This document shows positions 17,357-27,711 of a stretch of DNA of 64,000 bases, piece after piece. Position 1 is the first letter of the stretch; the number at the start of each line of letters is the position of its first letter. The notes beneath the pieces are model-generated. The model was not told the origin of the DNA, made no database searches, and worked only from the letters and a program-made list of their open reading frames with translations. The position numbers and the translations under genes are program-made. Origin of the DNA: Gramella jeungdoensis (GTDB taxonomy: Bacteria > Bacteroidota > Bacteroidia > Flavobacteriales > Flavobacteriaceae); assembly GCF_023805255.1 (NCBI RefSeq), contig NZ_JAMSCK010000001.1, positions 496,001 through 560,000 on the forward strand, written 5' to 3'.

Positions 17357-18948
17357 TATTTTTTAATGATAAGAAAGGATTTTCTAAAATTATTTTGTTC
17401 AAACATAGCAATATAAATTCCTCTGGAAAAACCGGACAGGTCTATTTCATTCTGAACATTTTCTTTTTCCAGGATTTTCTGTCCCTGGAGATCGAATAAT
17501 GTTACATTATAATTCTGAGATCCTGGTTTCCGGAATTTGAGAATATCGGTTACAGGATTTGGGGAAATGGCAAATTCTGAATCGGTATTTTCTATGATGA
17601 GTGAAGAATAGGCCTTTTCAAAGTCGGGAATACCATAGCCAAACCTGAAATTGGGATTATCAAAAAGGCTCGAACTTTCTCTCACCAGCTGCATTATTTC
17701 CAGATTGGTACGGGATGGGTTTTTTTGCCATAAGCTAGCAATAGAACCGGCCATAATTGGTGAAGAAAAAGAGGTGCCGCTCACACTTACCAGGTTGTTT
17801 TCTTCATCTGCTGCTACTACTGCCAGTCCCTGGGACATCACATCGGGTTTTATTCTTCCATCGGCTGTGGGGCCTATTGAGCTGAACGGCACATAGTTTC
17901 GATCTTTATCCACGGCTCCAACCGTTAGCACATTGGCATCGGCAGGGGCGCCAACTTTTGGAAAGGTTTCACTTTGCCCGCTATTTCCTGCTGATACCAC
18001 TACCAGAATTCCCTTTTCTGTCGCAATATTGGCTCCACGGGATACAAAAGCTGTTTCTCCGTCCATATCATCCATTGAATAACTGTAGTCCGGGTTGTCA
18101 AATATCGCATAGGATAATGAAGAATTTATAATATCCACTCCAAGGCTGTCTGCTCGCTCGGCGGCCTCAACCCAGTAACTTTCCTCAACGGGTGTTTCCG
18201 ATGCTCCTACCTCGGTCCTGAAGAGATAATAAGAGGCATCGGGAGCCGTCCCGATAAGCTGTTGTTCCAGAAAAGCTGCCATGGTAGATAATACCAGCGT
18301 TCCGTGGTTACTTAAACCGGGATTGGTGAAGAAATCAGATCGGTTATGGAAATCATAGCCTCCCAGCAGTCTGTTTTCAGACCTCAGTTTCTCAAATGCT
18401 ACCAGGTTTTCAATATTGGGAAAACCAGCATCCAGAACAGCGATTACCATTCCTTTTCCTGTAAGATCGTTCTCATGAAGAAAATCGGTGCCCAGTATGG
18501 TCACCTGATTTTCAGAATAGCCGTAATCATAATCAATGTGAGAATCCAGTTTGGAAACCATTTTCTCCTCTTCGTTTAGCGATCTATCTTGCAGGTTTTT
18601 ATTCGCGAATTCGATCTTTTCCACGAATTCCAGAGTGTTGAGGTTGCTTATAGCGTCAAGCTCCCCAATCACGTGAGCACAATTAAACCACTTTGATTTT
18701 GCCATTACCTGTATTCCTTCCTGTTCTTTCAGGGAAGATATATAGGCTTCGTTTACGGGAACATCCCTTTCATCTATAGGAGTATTATGAAGCGCTTTAC
18801 GTTGAATAGCTTCCTCACTAAGAATTAGAGAAGGGTCTGCAAGGGAGGCTTCTACATTGGGCTTATCTTTGAAGTAGATCCATGCATGTTCCTGTTGGGA
18901 ATAGGACAAACAGGAGATGAACAGGAAAATAAATAAAAGTCTTTTCAT
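17356..18948 (-). CDS. S8 subtilisin-like serine protease with a type IX secretion (Por) sorting tail
   Basis: A 530-residue protein: signal peptide (MKRLLFIFLFISCLSYS), a short pro-region, then the S8 catalytic domain with Asp in VIAVLDAGFP, His in SNHGTLVLSTMA and Ser in SGTSFSSPIMAGS. The oxyanion Asn is in VVVSAGNSGQSE. The last about 75 residues (from FAISPNPVTDIL) form a type A C-terminal sorting domain ending RKSFLIIKK, which marks it for export by the type IX system to the cell surface or medium. Role: extracellular protein degradation. Located 23 nt behind mnmA on the same strand. Confidence 0.93.
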   Translation of the reverse strand: MKRLLFIFLFISCLSYSQQEHAWIYFKDKPNVEASLADPSLILSEEAIQRKALHNTPIDERDVPVNEAYISSLKEQEGIQVMAKSKWFNCAHVIGELDAISNLNTLEFVEKIEFANKNLQDRSLNEEEKMVSKLDSHIDYDYGYSENQVTILGTDFLHENDLTGKGMVIAVLDAGFPNIENLVAFEKLRSENRLLGGYDFHNRSDFFTNPGLSNHGTLVLSTMAAFLEQQLIGTAPDASYYLFRTEVGASETPVEESYWVEAAERADSLGVDIINSSLSYAIFDNPDYSYSMDDMDGETAFVSRGANIATEKGILVVVSAGNSGQSETFPKVGAPADANVLTVGAVDKDRNYVPFSSIGPTADGRIKPDVMSQGLAVVAADEENNLVSVSGTSFSSPIMAGSIASLWQKNPSRTNLEIMQLVRESSSLFDNPNFRFGYGIPDFEKAYSSLIIENTDSEFAISPNPVTDILKFRKPGSQNYNVTLFDLQGQKILEKENVQNEIDLSGFSRGIYIAMFEQNNFRKSFLIIKK

Positions 18949-18971
18949 GGGAGAGGCCTAATGGCTTCAAT

Positions 18972-20159
18972 TTACGAAATAACTCCTGAACCAAGTAATT
19001 CGTCCTGGTTATACCATGCAACGAACTGTCCTTCGGTAATGGAAGCCTGTGGTTCTTCAAATACCACATACATGCCGTTTCCAGTTTGATAAAGGGTGGC
19101 ATCCTGAAGTGGTTGGCGATATCTGATCCTTGCCTTTACTTTTTTTTCCTCATCGGTCTTGATGGCCAGATCCCTGCGTATCCAGTGTACCTCATCCTGA
19201 TCAATGAAAAGTGCCTTTCGGTAAATACCCGGATGATCCTTACCCTGGCCGGTATAGATTATATTTTCATTTACATCGGTATCTATAACAAATAAAGGCT
19301 CCGGAGTTCCTCCCACGGCAAGGCCTTTTCGCTGACCTTTGGTAAAATAATGTGCTCCCTGGTGTTTGCCTACTACCTTACCATCATCCAGCTGGTACTG
19401 GTATTTTTTAGAAAGATATTTTAACTCCTCAATTTTGGAATTGAAGTCTTTTTCTTCTTCGGAATACACTTCCTTATCAGCCGGAACTTCTACAATGACG
19501 CCTTCTTTTGGTCTAAGTTTTTGCTGAAGAAAATCGGGAAGTCTAACCTTTCCTATAAAACATAGTCCCTGTGAATCTTTCTTTTCGGCTGTTACAAGAT
19601 TTTGCTCTGCCGCGATCTTTCTAACTTCCGATTTCTGGAGTTCCCCTATAGGGAATAAGGTTTTTGAAAGCTGTTCCTGCGTAAGCTGGCAAAGAAAATA
19701 AGACTGATCTTTATTGTTGTCTTTTCCAGATAACAATCTGTATATAGTCTCTCCGTCCTTTTCAATTTCAGCTTTGCGGCAATAGTGACCTGTGGCTACA
19801 TAATCGGCTCCAAGAGAAAGCGCGATCTTCATGAAGACATCGAACTTTATCTCACGGTTGCACAGTACATCAGGGTTAGGCGTTCTTCCTCTTTCATATT
19901 CATTGAACATATAATCTACTATACGTTCTTTATATTGTTCACTCAGGTCTACCGTTTGAAAAGGGATGCCCAGTTTATCGGCTACCATCATCGCATCGTT
20001 GCTGTCGTCCAGCCACGGACATTCATCGGATATGGTAACGGAATCGTCGTGCCAGTTCTTCATAAACAAGCCTATTACCTCATAACCCTGTTCCTTTAAA
20101 AGATAAGCTGCTACACTGGAATCTACACCTCCTGATAAACCAACAACGACTTTTTTCAT
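18972..20159 (-). CDS. mnmA: tRNA-specific 2-thiouridylase MnmA
   Basis: A 395-residue enzyme that puts sulfur on U34 of Lys, Glu and Gln tRNAs. The ATG at 20159 gives [18 protein letters not shown], the normal start with the PP-loop; the frame extends upstream but would run through a terminator hairpin, so the longer start is rejected. Catalytic cysteines lie in [14 protein letters not shown] and [11 protein letters not shown], followed by [10 protein letters not shown] and the C-terminal beta domain. All key residues are present. Confidence 0.96.
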   Translation of the reverse strand: MKKVVVGLSGGVDSSVAAYLLKEQGYEVIGLFMKNWHDDSVTISDECPWLDDSNDAMMVADKLGIPFQTVDLSEQYKERIVDYMFNEYERGRTPNPDVLCNREIKFDVFMKIALSLGADYVATGHYCRKAEIEKDGETIYRLLSGKDNNKDQSYFLCQLTQEQLSKTLFPIGELQKSEVRKIAAEQNLVTAEKKDSQGLCFIGKVRLPDFLQQKLRPKEGVIVEVPADKEVYSEEEKDFNSKIEELKYLSKKYQYQLDDGKVVGKHQGAHYFTKGQRKGLAVGGTPEPLFVIDTDVNENIIYTGQGKDHPGIYRKALFIDQDEVHWIRRDLAIKTDEEKKVKARIRYRQPLQDATLYQTGNGMYVVFEEPQASITEGQFVAWYNQDELLGSGVIS

Positions 20160-20213
20160 TCTTTTACTCTTTTTAATTTGAATAAACCGCTTAGAGAGTC
20201 GGTTTAAACGCTG

Positions 20214-20221
20214 CAAAATTA
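20214..20221 (-). promoter_or_regulatory. Bacteroidota -7 box of mnmA
   Basis: On the minus strand TAATTTTG matches TAnnTTTG exactly, about 55 nt before the mnmA ATG and just after the lipocalin-gene terminator. No clear -33 TTG. Confidence 0.45.
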
Positions 20222-20230
20222 CGAAATAAA

Positions 20231-20254
20231 AAAAGGTGGCGAAAGCCACCTTTT
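20231..20254 (-). terminator. Intrinsic terminator of the lipocalin lipoprotein gene
   Basis: AAAAGGTGGC pairs with GCCACCTTTT around a GAAA/TTTC tetraloop; on the minus strand it is followed by eight Ts. It sits 21 nt after the stop of the lipocalin gene. Confidence 0.85.
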
Positions 20255-20274
20255 AAAGTCAATTATATTCTGAA

Positions 20275-20673
20275 TTATTGTTTTTCGAATACCAGCGAGG
20301 AAGTTGGCAGATCATCTGGTCTAAAAGTAAATCTGGTCTCACTGCTAAAAGTGACTGTTCCGGTCACGGTTCCTAGCTGAGGTACATTAAATGTATATTT
20401 GGAGTCTGTTTTACTCCAGGCCCCCGCATCTGTGGAAGAAACACATTCATCATTATTATTCTTTCCATAAAAAGTGGAAGAAGCTGTGTTATCTGCCATA
20501 AAGGTTATGGTTGATTGCCCTGAACATTCATCCACCTGGAAACCAGGTACATTATTGGCTTCCACTAAAACCCAGGTTCCTACAATGCTTTCACCATTAT
20601 CAGATGGTGAATCATCATCGCTACATGCTGCGAATAGGCTAAGTGATAAAAATAGAATTAAGATCTTTTTCAT
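20275..20673 (-). CDS. Lipocalin-like lipoprotein, probably surface-exposed
   Basis: A 132-residue protein with a lipoprotein signal peptide (lipobox LFAAC) and, right after the lipidated Cys, the acidic stretch SDDDSPSD that serves as a surface export signal in Flavobacteriia. The mature part fits the small lipocalin-like family of Bacteroidota: SIVGTWVLVEANN, a beta-rich middle with STFYGKNNNDECVSS, then alternating strands to the end. Two Cys (VDECSGQ and NDECVSS) could form a disulfide. Ligand unknown. Confidence 0.75.
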   Translation of the reverse strand: MKKILILFLSLSLFAACSDDDSPSDNGESIVGTWVLVEANNVPGFQVDECSGQSTITFMADNTASSTFYGKNNNDECVSSTDAGAWSKTDSKYTFNVPQLGTVTGTVTFSSETRFTFRPDDLPTSSLVFEKQ

Positions 20674-20714
20674 AATTACATTGTTTAGTTATATAAATAT
20701 ATTCAAATTAAATT

Positions 20715-21383
20715 TTAATAGTCTTCTTCCCTGTCTAATTTTCCATCGGTATAATATTTCCATGTACCCGATTTTTTACCTTCGGTATACCAGCCTTCCA
20801 TGATTTTTTCTCCTTTAGGATCATAGTAGATCGCTTTTCCATGTAACTCTCCGTTCTGATAGTTGAGATGTTTGGTGACCTGACCTTTTTTAGTATATAT
20901 TAAGCTTTCGCCTTGTTTTAGTCCGTCTTTATAGTTGGTTTTTTCTGCAATCTGACCATTCGGAAAAAAGGTTTTTTGAAGTCCATTAAGCTTATCATTT
21001 TTATACATTTCGATCATCATAAGGCTATCTGACTTTTGGTGGTAATAGACCCATTTACCTTCACGTTTGCGGTCCACAACTTTTCCTTCACTAATGGCTT
21101 TGCCTTTCTGGGTGTAATAGGTAACCTGAACGGAATCTTTACCTTCTTCAAAATTCATAATGGCCGAAGGATGGTCATAAAAGCCCTTTTTATAGAATTT
21201 AAATATTCCTCTTTCTTCACCATGTTCAAAATTTCCTTCGAATTTAGGATCTGAAGTCCCTTCAAAATTGACTTTCCAATAACCATGACGCCTACCCTGT
21301 GCGTCCAATTGATTTGCTTGAGAAAAGCAAAATACTGGAAATGAGAATATTATTATTAAAAACTTTAACCTCTGTTTAATCAT
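20715..21383 (-). CDS. YwqK/MORN-repeat protein, secreted
   Basis: A 222-residue protein starting at ATG 21383 with a signal peptide ending CFSQ. It then has a chain of MORN-type repeats: RRHGYWKVNFEG, KFEGNFEHGEERGIF, SEGKVVDRKREGKWVYY, NDKLNGLQKTFFPNGQIAEK, DGLKQGESLIYTKKGQ, NGELHGKAIYYDPKG and EGKKSGTWKYYTDGK. Databases often call this family 'toxin-antitoxin system YwqK family antitoxin', but no toxin gene is next to it and it carries a signal peptide, so that label should not be read as function. Divergent from the fasciclin gene with facing-away promoter boxes. Confidence 0.8.
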   Translation of the reverse strand: MIKQRLKFLIIIFSFPVFCFSQANQLDAQGRRHGYWKVNFEGTSDPKFEGNFEHGEERGIFKFYKKGFYDHPSAIMNFEEGKDSVQVTYYTQKGKAISEGKVVDRKREGKWVYYHQKSDSLMMIEMYKNDKLNGLQKTFFPNGQIAEKTNYKDGLKQGESLIYTKKGQVTKHLNYQNGELHGKAIYYDPKGEKIMEGWYTEGKKSGTWKYYTDGKLDREEDY

Positions 21384-21400
21384 AATTAACAAACATTAAA

Positions 21401-21408
21401 CAAAATTA
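21401..21408 (-). promoter_or_regulatory. Bacteroidota -7 box of the YwqK-like gene
   Basis: On the minus strand TAATTTTG matches TAnnTTTG, about 17 nt before the ATG at 21383. Only 3 nt separate it from the oppositely directed box at 21412-21419. Confidence 0.5.
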
Positions 21409-21411
21409 GAT

Positions 21412-21419
21412 TAGTTTTG
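21412..21419 (+). promoter_or_regulatory. Bacteroidota -7 box of the fasciclin gene
   Basis: TAGTTTTG matches TAnnTTTG, 48 nt before the ATG at 21468. No clear TTG at -33. Confidence 0.45.
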
Positions 21420-21467
21420 GTTCTACATTTACAAAAAAGATCAAGAACAATACTAAAACTTCGAATT

Positions 21468-22496
21468 ATGAATTTTATTTTAAGAAATGCAAAGTTTGGC
21501 CTTATTATTCTTCTTTCGGCATTTGTTTTTGTAGCCTGTGACAAAGATGATGATTTCAACCCGGGAGGAGAAGTTAATGCAACTCCAAACCCTGAACCAG
21601 ATCCGGATCCAACCGATGATGGTAGCGCAGAAACAAATTCCATTGTAGATTTTGCAAGTGCCAACGGGTTCACTTCTCTTGGTGCGGCAGTAGAAGCAGC
21701 AGGTTTGACCGCTACCTTAAGCGGAGACACTGAATATACCGTTTTTGCGCCTACCAATGATGCTTTTGACGCTTTCCTTTCAGATAATGGTTTTGAATCT
21801 TTAGATGAGGTGCCTGAAGATGTGTTAACGCTTATACTTATGAACCATGTTCAGGCGGGAAGCATAATGTCTTCAGATCTGTCAACTGGTTATATACAAA
21901 GTATGGCTGAAGCAGGTCCCGACGGTGAGAACCTGAGCCTTTACATTAATGTGGATGATGGAGTAGTTATTAACGGAGTAAGCACTGTTACATCTGCAGA
22001 TAATGAAGTAGATAATGGTGTAGTACATGCAGTAGACGCTGTGATAGGTCTTCCTGATGTCACAACATTCGCCATGGCCGATCCTAGTTTTGAAACTCTG
22101 GTAGCAGCATTAACAAGGGAAGATTCTTTTACATTCGTTGAAACTCTTCAGTCTACTGAAGATCCTGCGCCTTTTACCGTGTTTGCACCTACTAATGATG
22201 CATTTGCAAATTTACTGGCAGAACTTGAATTGAGCGGCCTGGCCGATCTTGATGCTGCGACTCTACAGGCAGCACTCCTTTATCATGTTGTGGGAGGAGC
22301 AAATGTCACATCTGATGAACTTACAGACGGAATGGAGGTAAACACGCTTCAGGAAGAATCCTTTACAGTGAATCTTGGCGATGATGTTGTAATTACAGAT
22401 GTAAATGAAAGAACTTCAACAGTTATAGCTGCCGATGTGCAGGCCGTGAACGGAGTTATACACGTAATTGATACTGTGCTTTTACCAACACTATAA
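21468..22496 (+). CDS. Lipoprotein with two fasciclin (FAS1) domains
   Basis: A 342-residue protein. ATG 21468 gives MNFILRNAKFGLIILLSAFVFVAC, a lipoprotein signal; the acidic stretch DKDDD right after the Cys is a surface export signal, and a Pro/Asp-rich linker (NPEPDPDPTDDG) follows. Two FAS1 repeats cover about residues 62-205 and 206-342; each has the FAPTNDAF block (TVFAPTNDAFDAFL and TVFAPTNDAFANLL) and ends with the conserved VNGVIHVID-type strand. FAS1 lipoproteins act in adhesion and surface carbohydrate or protein contact. Single-gene unit with a strong terminator behind it. Confidence 0.92.
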   Translation: MNFILRNAKFGLIILLSAFVFVACDKDDDFNPGGEVNATPNPEPDPDPTDDGSAETNSIVDFASANGFTSLGAAVEAAGLTATLSGDTEYTVFAPTNDAFDAFLSDNGFESLDEVPEDVLTLILMNHVQAGSIMSSDLSTGYIQSMAEAGPDGENLSLYINVDDGVVINGVSTVTSADNEVDNGVVHAVDAVIGLPDVTTFAMADPSFETLVAALTREDSFTFVETLQSTEDPAPFTVFAPTNDAFANLLAELELSGLADLDAATLQAALLYHVVGGANVTSDELTDGMEVNTLQEESFTVNLGDDVVITDVNERTSTVIAADVQAVNGVIHVIDTVLLPTL

Positions 22497-22527
22497 AAAT
22501 CCGGTGTTTTGTTTTTTAATTTGAATT

Positions 22528-22559
22528 AAAAAAGCCCGGTGACAACCGGGCTTTTTTTG
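22528..22559. terminator. Bidirectional terminator between fasciclin gene and yidC
   Basis: AAAAAAGCCCGGT pairs with ACCGGGCTTTTTTT around GACA; it has A/T runs on both sides, so it can end transcription from both convergent genes. Its edge touches the yidC stop codon. Confidence 0.88.
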
Positions 22560-24422
22560 TTATTTACGTTTTTGTTTCTTCTGCTGCTCTTCAGCCTGCT
22601 CCATCATTTCCTGGAACTTTCTGGTAAACCTGTTCTGCTTCTTAGGTTTTTTCTTATTCTCCTGGATCTTCGCATGTATCTTATCTTCATCGATGATCAC
22701 ATACTTGATTACTAACATAATACCTATCGTAATCAGGTTAGAGGTAAAGTAATAAAGCGACAGTCCACTGGCATAGTTATTAAAGAAGAATAACATGATA
22801 AGTGGCGACAGGTACATTAAGAATTTCATATTTGGCATTCCAGGTTGCTGGGTTGCCTGCATATTCTGTCCGGTAGTCATCATCATATAAATGAAAATCG
22901 CTACCGACGCCAGAATAGGGAAGAGGCTCACATGATCTCCATAAAAAGGTATATGGAATGGCAATTCTGCTATCGTATCATAACTGGAAAGGTCATCTGC
23001 CCAAAGGAAACTTTTCTGCCTTAGCTGGAAAGCACTTGGGAAGAACTGGAACAATGCATAGAAAACAGGAATCTGCATCAGTGCAGGTAAACATCCACTC
23101 ATAGGACTGGCTCCCGCCTTGCTATACAGCTTCATGGTTTCCTGCTGCTTTTTCATGGCATTATCCTTATACTTCTCATTGATCTCATTTATCTCAGGCC
23201 TTAAAATTTTCATTTTTGCCTGGGATAGATAAGATTTATAGGTGACCGGAGATAAAAGGATCCTTACTACTATTGTCATTGCAATAATTGCAAGTCCGTA
23301 GCTTGGAAGGAAACTGGCCAGAAATGCAAAGAACGGAATGAATAGATATTTATTTATCCATCCAAAAATTCCCCATCCAAGAGGAACAATTTCATCCAGG
23401 TTACGCTCGTAGTCATTCAGGATCTTGTAATCTGTAGGACCATAATACCAGTTCATATTATAATTCAGTTCGCCCGCTTTTAATTCAAGTGGGATCGTAG
23501 AAGCAAATTCTTTGGTATAAACGGTGTCTACTTCCTCATCTTCAACAAGGTTCTTTGATCTAAACTGTGTAGTTGAAAAAGGTGTATCGGTTAGTAGAAT
23601 TGAAGTAAAGAAGTGTTGCTTGTATGCAATGTAACTAATGTTATTTTCTTCTTCCTCTTCGGCACTTCCCTGGCCAAGATTATCATCATCGCCACCATCA
23701 TACTCATAAATAAGGTCGGTATAACGGTTCTCGTAGGAGATACTTTTAGCGTGCCTGTAGCCCTTAAGATTCCAGGTAAGTACTGGTTTCTGAGAAGTGT
23801 TTAAAACATTTGTAAGCCCCTGTGAGCGTATGCTGAAATCGAGCATATATTCCCCGGGTCTCATGGCATAACGATATTCAAGATATTCCTCTTCCGAAAC
23901 CTTCAATTTCATTGAAAGAATCTGGTTGCCGTTATTCTCAGTAAGTTCTGGTTCAAAATAAAGATTTTCGGTATTTAAAGACCTGCCATCTGTAGTGGTA
24001 AAGTTCATATTCAAGGAAGCATTCCCATCCTTTACAAGATAAACCGGTATTGAATCGTAGGTTTTGAAATTTTTTAGTCGGGCTTCTTCTATGTAACCAC
24101 CTTTATTGGAAATTTTCAATTCCAGAAGCTCATTTTCGATGGTTGTGGTCCCGCCTTCGGCAGAGGCCAGGGTTTCAGAATAACCAAAAGCTCCTAATCT
24201 TCGCTGAGCATCTGCAAGGGCAGTGGAGTCGTCCTGAACCGTTCGTGTTTCAGGTTCCTGTTCAGCAACTGCAGGTTGTTCAGAAGTATCTTCTACCTGT
24301 TCGGTTTTCGTTTCTTCAACCGCTGCTTCTTCCGGGGTATTATTGTAGAGCATCCAGATAAGAATAGCTCCGATGAGTAAAAATCCAATTATGGATTGAA
24401 CGTCTATTTTCTTTTCTTCCAT
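22560..24422 (-). CDS. yidC: Membrane protein insertase YidC
   Basis: A 620-residue inner-membrane insertase of the long Gram-negative type: N-terminal helix (IIGFLLIGAILIWMLY), an acidic Glu/Thr-rich linker, the large periplasmic beta domain (about residues 90-350) and the conserved five-helix core from GWGIFGWINKYLFIPFF onward, with MKILRPEINEINEKYKDN, GCLPALMQIPVFYALFQF and a C-terminal Lys/Gln-rich tail (KKPKKQNRF ... QKKQKRK). The core inserts and folds membrane proteins. It follows pyrG by 46 nt, the usual Bacteroidota gene pair. Confidence 0.97.
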   Translation of the reverse strand: MEEKKIDVQSIIGFLLIGAILIWMLYNNTPEEAAVEETKTEQVEDTSEQPAVAEQEPETRTVQDDSTALADAQRRLGAFGYSETLASAEGGTTTIENELLELKISNKGGYIEEARLKNFKTYDSIPVYLVKDGNASLNMNFTTTDGRSLNTENLYFEPELTENNGNQILSMKLKVSEEEYLEYRYAMRPGEYMLDFSIRSQGLTNVLNTSQKPVLTWNLKGYRHAKSISYENRYTDLIYEYDGGDDDNLGQGSAEEEEENNISYIAYKQHFFTSILLTDTPFSTTQFRSKNLVEDEEVDTVYTKEFASTIPLELKAGELNYNMNWYYGPTDYKILNDYERNLDEIVPLGWGIFGWINKYLFIPFFAFLASFLPSYGLAIIAMTIVVRILLSPVTYKSYLSQAKMKILRPEINEINEKYKDNAMKKQQETMKLYSKAGASPMSGCLPALMQIPVFYALFQFFPSAFQLRQKSFLWADDLSSYDTIAELPFHIPFYGDHVSLFPILASVAIFIYMMMTTGQNMQATQQPGMPNMKFLMYLSPLIMLFFFNNYASGLSLYYFTSNLITIGIMLVIKYVIIDEDKIHAKIQENKKKPKKQNRFTRKFQEMMEQAEEQQKKQKRK

Positions 24423-24468
24423 TATCTAATTTTGCTTATGCTTCTTTGGTCAAAAAAATGGCCAATTC

Positions 24469-26136
<1,668 letters not shown>

Positions 26137-26226
26137 TCAGGGCGCTAAATTACAAAGAAGAATAGAAAAACTTGCTAATTTGTAGGCCTAATCTTAAGTC
26201 TTATTTAACAGTGGGTATTTACTGCT

Positions 26227-26463
26227 TTAAGGTCTTGGGTACCTTTTTCTTATCTGTCTCAGAAGCCCTTCAAGGCTGTTGACTTTCAATTCAAATACCT
26301 GTTGCATTTGATCGCCCAGTTTTCCTGAAGGAAAACCTTTTTGCCTGAACCATACAAAATAAGGTTCAGGAATATCTGAAAGATAGTAGTCTTTATATTT
26401 GCCGAAATGCATTTTTGCATAGGCCAGTTCGAGTAGTTTTTCTGAATCAGGAGTTATCTTCAA
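26227..26463 (-). CDS. DUF3820 family protein
   Basis: A 78-residue cytoplasmic protein with the family core FGKYKDYYLSDIPEPYFVWF and GFPSGKLGDQMQQVFELK. Upstream of the first residues the frame is closed by stops, and the only usable start that keeps the family N-terminus is the TTG at 26463, which lies inside the response-regulator gene (17-nt overlap); an ATG at residue 18 would cut off a conserved helix. Function unknown; some databases label the family a putative quorum-sensing-regulated factor without direct proof here. Third gene of the signalling unit. Confidence 0.78.
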   Translation of the reverse strand: MKITPDSEKLLELAYAKMHFGKYKDYYLSDIPEPYFVWFRQKGFPSGKLGDQMQQVFELKVNSLEGLLRQIRKRYPRP

Positions 26464-26830
26464 CTTTAACTTTTATTAATCCTGTAATTTCAGCGAATTT
26501 TTTCTTATTCATTGGTTTAACCATGTATTTAATTACACAGGGATATTCCCCGGCCTTATCTCGGTCAACTTTACTAGTACTGGAGGTAAGTACAATTATG
26601 TTATGATGAACCTGCCGACTTTTCAGTTCATCTAAAAACTCCCAGCCGTTCATACCGGGCATATTTAGATCAAGGAAGATCAGGGAATCCTTATCTTCTT
26701 TTATCTGCTCAAGGGCTTCAAGAGGATCAGTGAATTCTTCGATGATGCCGCTAAAACCTTCCAGTTCGAGAAGTTTTCTGGTAATAAAGTTAGCAATGGG
26801 CTGATCATCTACTAAATAGACCTTGTTCAT
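26447..26830 (-). CDS. Single-domain response regulator (CheY-like receiver)
   Basis: A 127-residue receiver domain with no output domain. Acidic pair D8-D9 (YLVDDQ), phospho-acceptor D54 (IFLDLNMPGMNGWEF), T82 (VLTSSTSK) and K105 (YMVKPMNK) are all in place, so it should be phosphorylated. It shares ATGA with the end of the GAF-DHp gene before it and overlaps the DUF3820 gene after it by 17 nt. The obvious partner is that GAF-DHp protein, which however has no ATPase domain. Confidence 0.92.
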   Translation of the reverse strand: MNKVYLVDDQPIANFITRKLLELEGFSGIIEEFTDPLEALEQIKEDKDSLIFLDLNMPGMNGWEFLDELKSRQVHHNIIVLTSSTSKVDRDKAGEYPCVIKYMVKPMNKKKFAEITGLIKVKVEDNS

Positions 26831-27693
26831 ATCTTTTCTGCTTTAAGTTTTGAAAGCTCCCTGGAAGCCATTTCAATCACTTCCTGTAAAACATTGTCCA
26901 TTTCTTCAGCTGAACTTTTAAGTTTTGGGATCAGTTCTTTTTTACAGGTTTCATCGTCAAGAACATCAAAAAGCTGAATTATTCCCTGGATTCGAGAAAG
27001 GGGCTCACGAACGTTATGAGAATTCAGAACAGAGATATGAAGTAGCTTTTTATTCTTTTCACTAATCTCTCTTACTCCATCTTTTATAGTCTTCTTTTGA
27101 TTTTCTACTATGTTCTGAATCTCCTGATTTTTTAATTTAATTGTATGATAAGCTTCAGATAAATTCCTGTTTTGTATCGCCAGTTGACGTTTTAGATAAA
27201 TCTCGTTGAATTTAGCCTGGATACAATCTACCGCCAGTTTTAATATTTCAATATCACCACTGGAAAAAGGTTTTTCCTCATCGGCGAGCAAAGATACGAT
27301 AACTTTCCTGTCATATTTATCAAAATTCCATGCCCATAGTTTAGGTTCCACTAACTGCTCGAGGTCCGGTTTATTCTCCCACAGCTTCGAGGGTATTTTA
27401 GAAGTATATACTGGAATACCATTTTTAAGAAGGTCATTCTCATAGGCATACAATGAAGATTCGTTCTTGAAATCATACTGGATATTACTTCCTGAAAGTT
27501 CAAAAAATACGAATTTATTGTTCTCCTCCATTACCATCCTTATAAGCTTAAAATTCAGAAGGTATTTTAGGTGTGTTATACAGACTTCACTAACCTCTTT
27601 CAGGGTAAGACAACGGTTTATGCCGTTGGCAAATTTTGAATATGCTTCATAGGTCATCCTAAAAAGCTGGGACTGATTATTGGTTATGCTCAT
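26827..27693 (-). CDS. GAF-like sensor with histidine-kinase dimerisation (DHp) domain but no ATPase domain
   Basis: A 288-residue soluble protein. About residues 10-165 look like a GAF-type sensor domain (weak similarity, ending FSSGDIEILKLAVDCIQAKF), then a coiled coil (about 165-215, QNRNLSEAYHTIKLKNQE), then a two-helix DHp domain whose H box is H226 in SHNVREPLSRIQGI and whose second helix is KSSAEEMDNVLQEVIEMA. The protein stops about 20 residues later; the N, G1, F and G2 boxes of a HATPase domain are absent, and there is no such domain in any frame after it because the response regulator starts at once. It may pass phosphate rather than make it, or be driven by another kinase. Confidence 0.7.
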   Translation of the reverse strand: MSITNNQSQLFRMTYEAYSKFANGINRCLTLKEVSEVCITHLKYLLNFKLIRMVMEENNKFVFFELSGSNIQYDFKNESSLYAYENDLLKNGIPVYTSKIPSKLWENKPDLEQLVEPKLWAWNFDKYDRKVIVSLLADEEKPFSSGDIEILKLAVDCIQAKFNEIYLKRQLAIQNRNLSEAYHTIKLKNQEIQNIVENQKKTIKDGVREISEKNKKLLHISVLNSHNVREPLSRIQGIIQLFDVLDDETCKKELIPKLKSSAEEMDNVLQEVIEMASRELSKLKAEKI

Positions 27694-27711
27694 TTTACGC
27701 CTTAAGCAGGT

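Noticed and set aside
18972-20249. Longer mnmA start 30 codons upstream
   Set aside because: It would run through the terminator hairpin at 20231-20254 and its -7 box; the PP-loop at the normal distance fits ATG 20159.
20715-21383. Toxin-antitoxin module
   Set aside because: The family name YwqK 'antitoxin' is the only hint; the protein is secreted and no toxin gene adjoins it.
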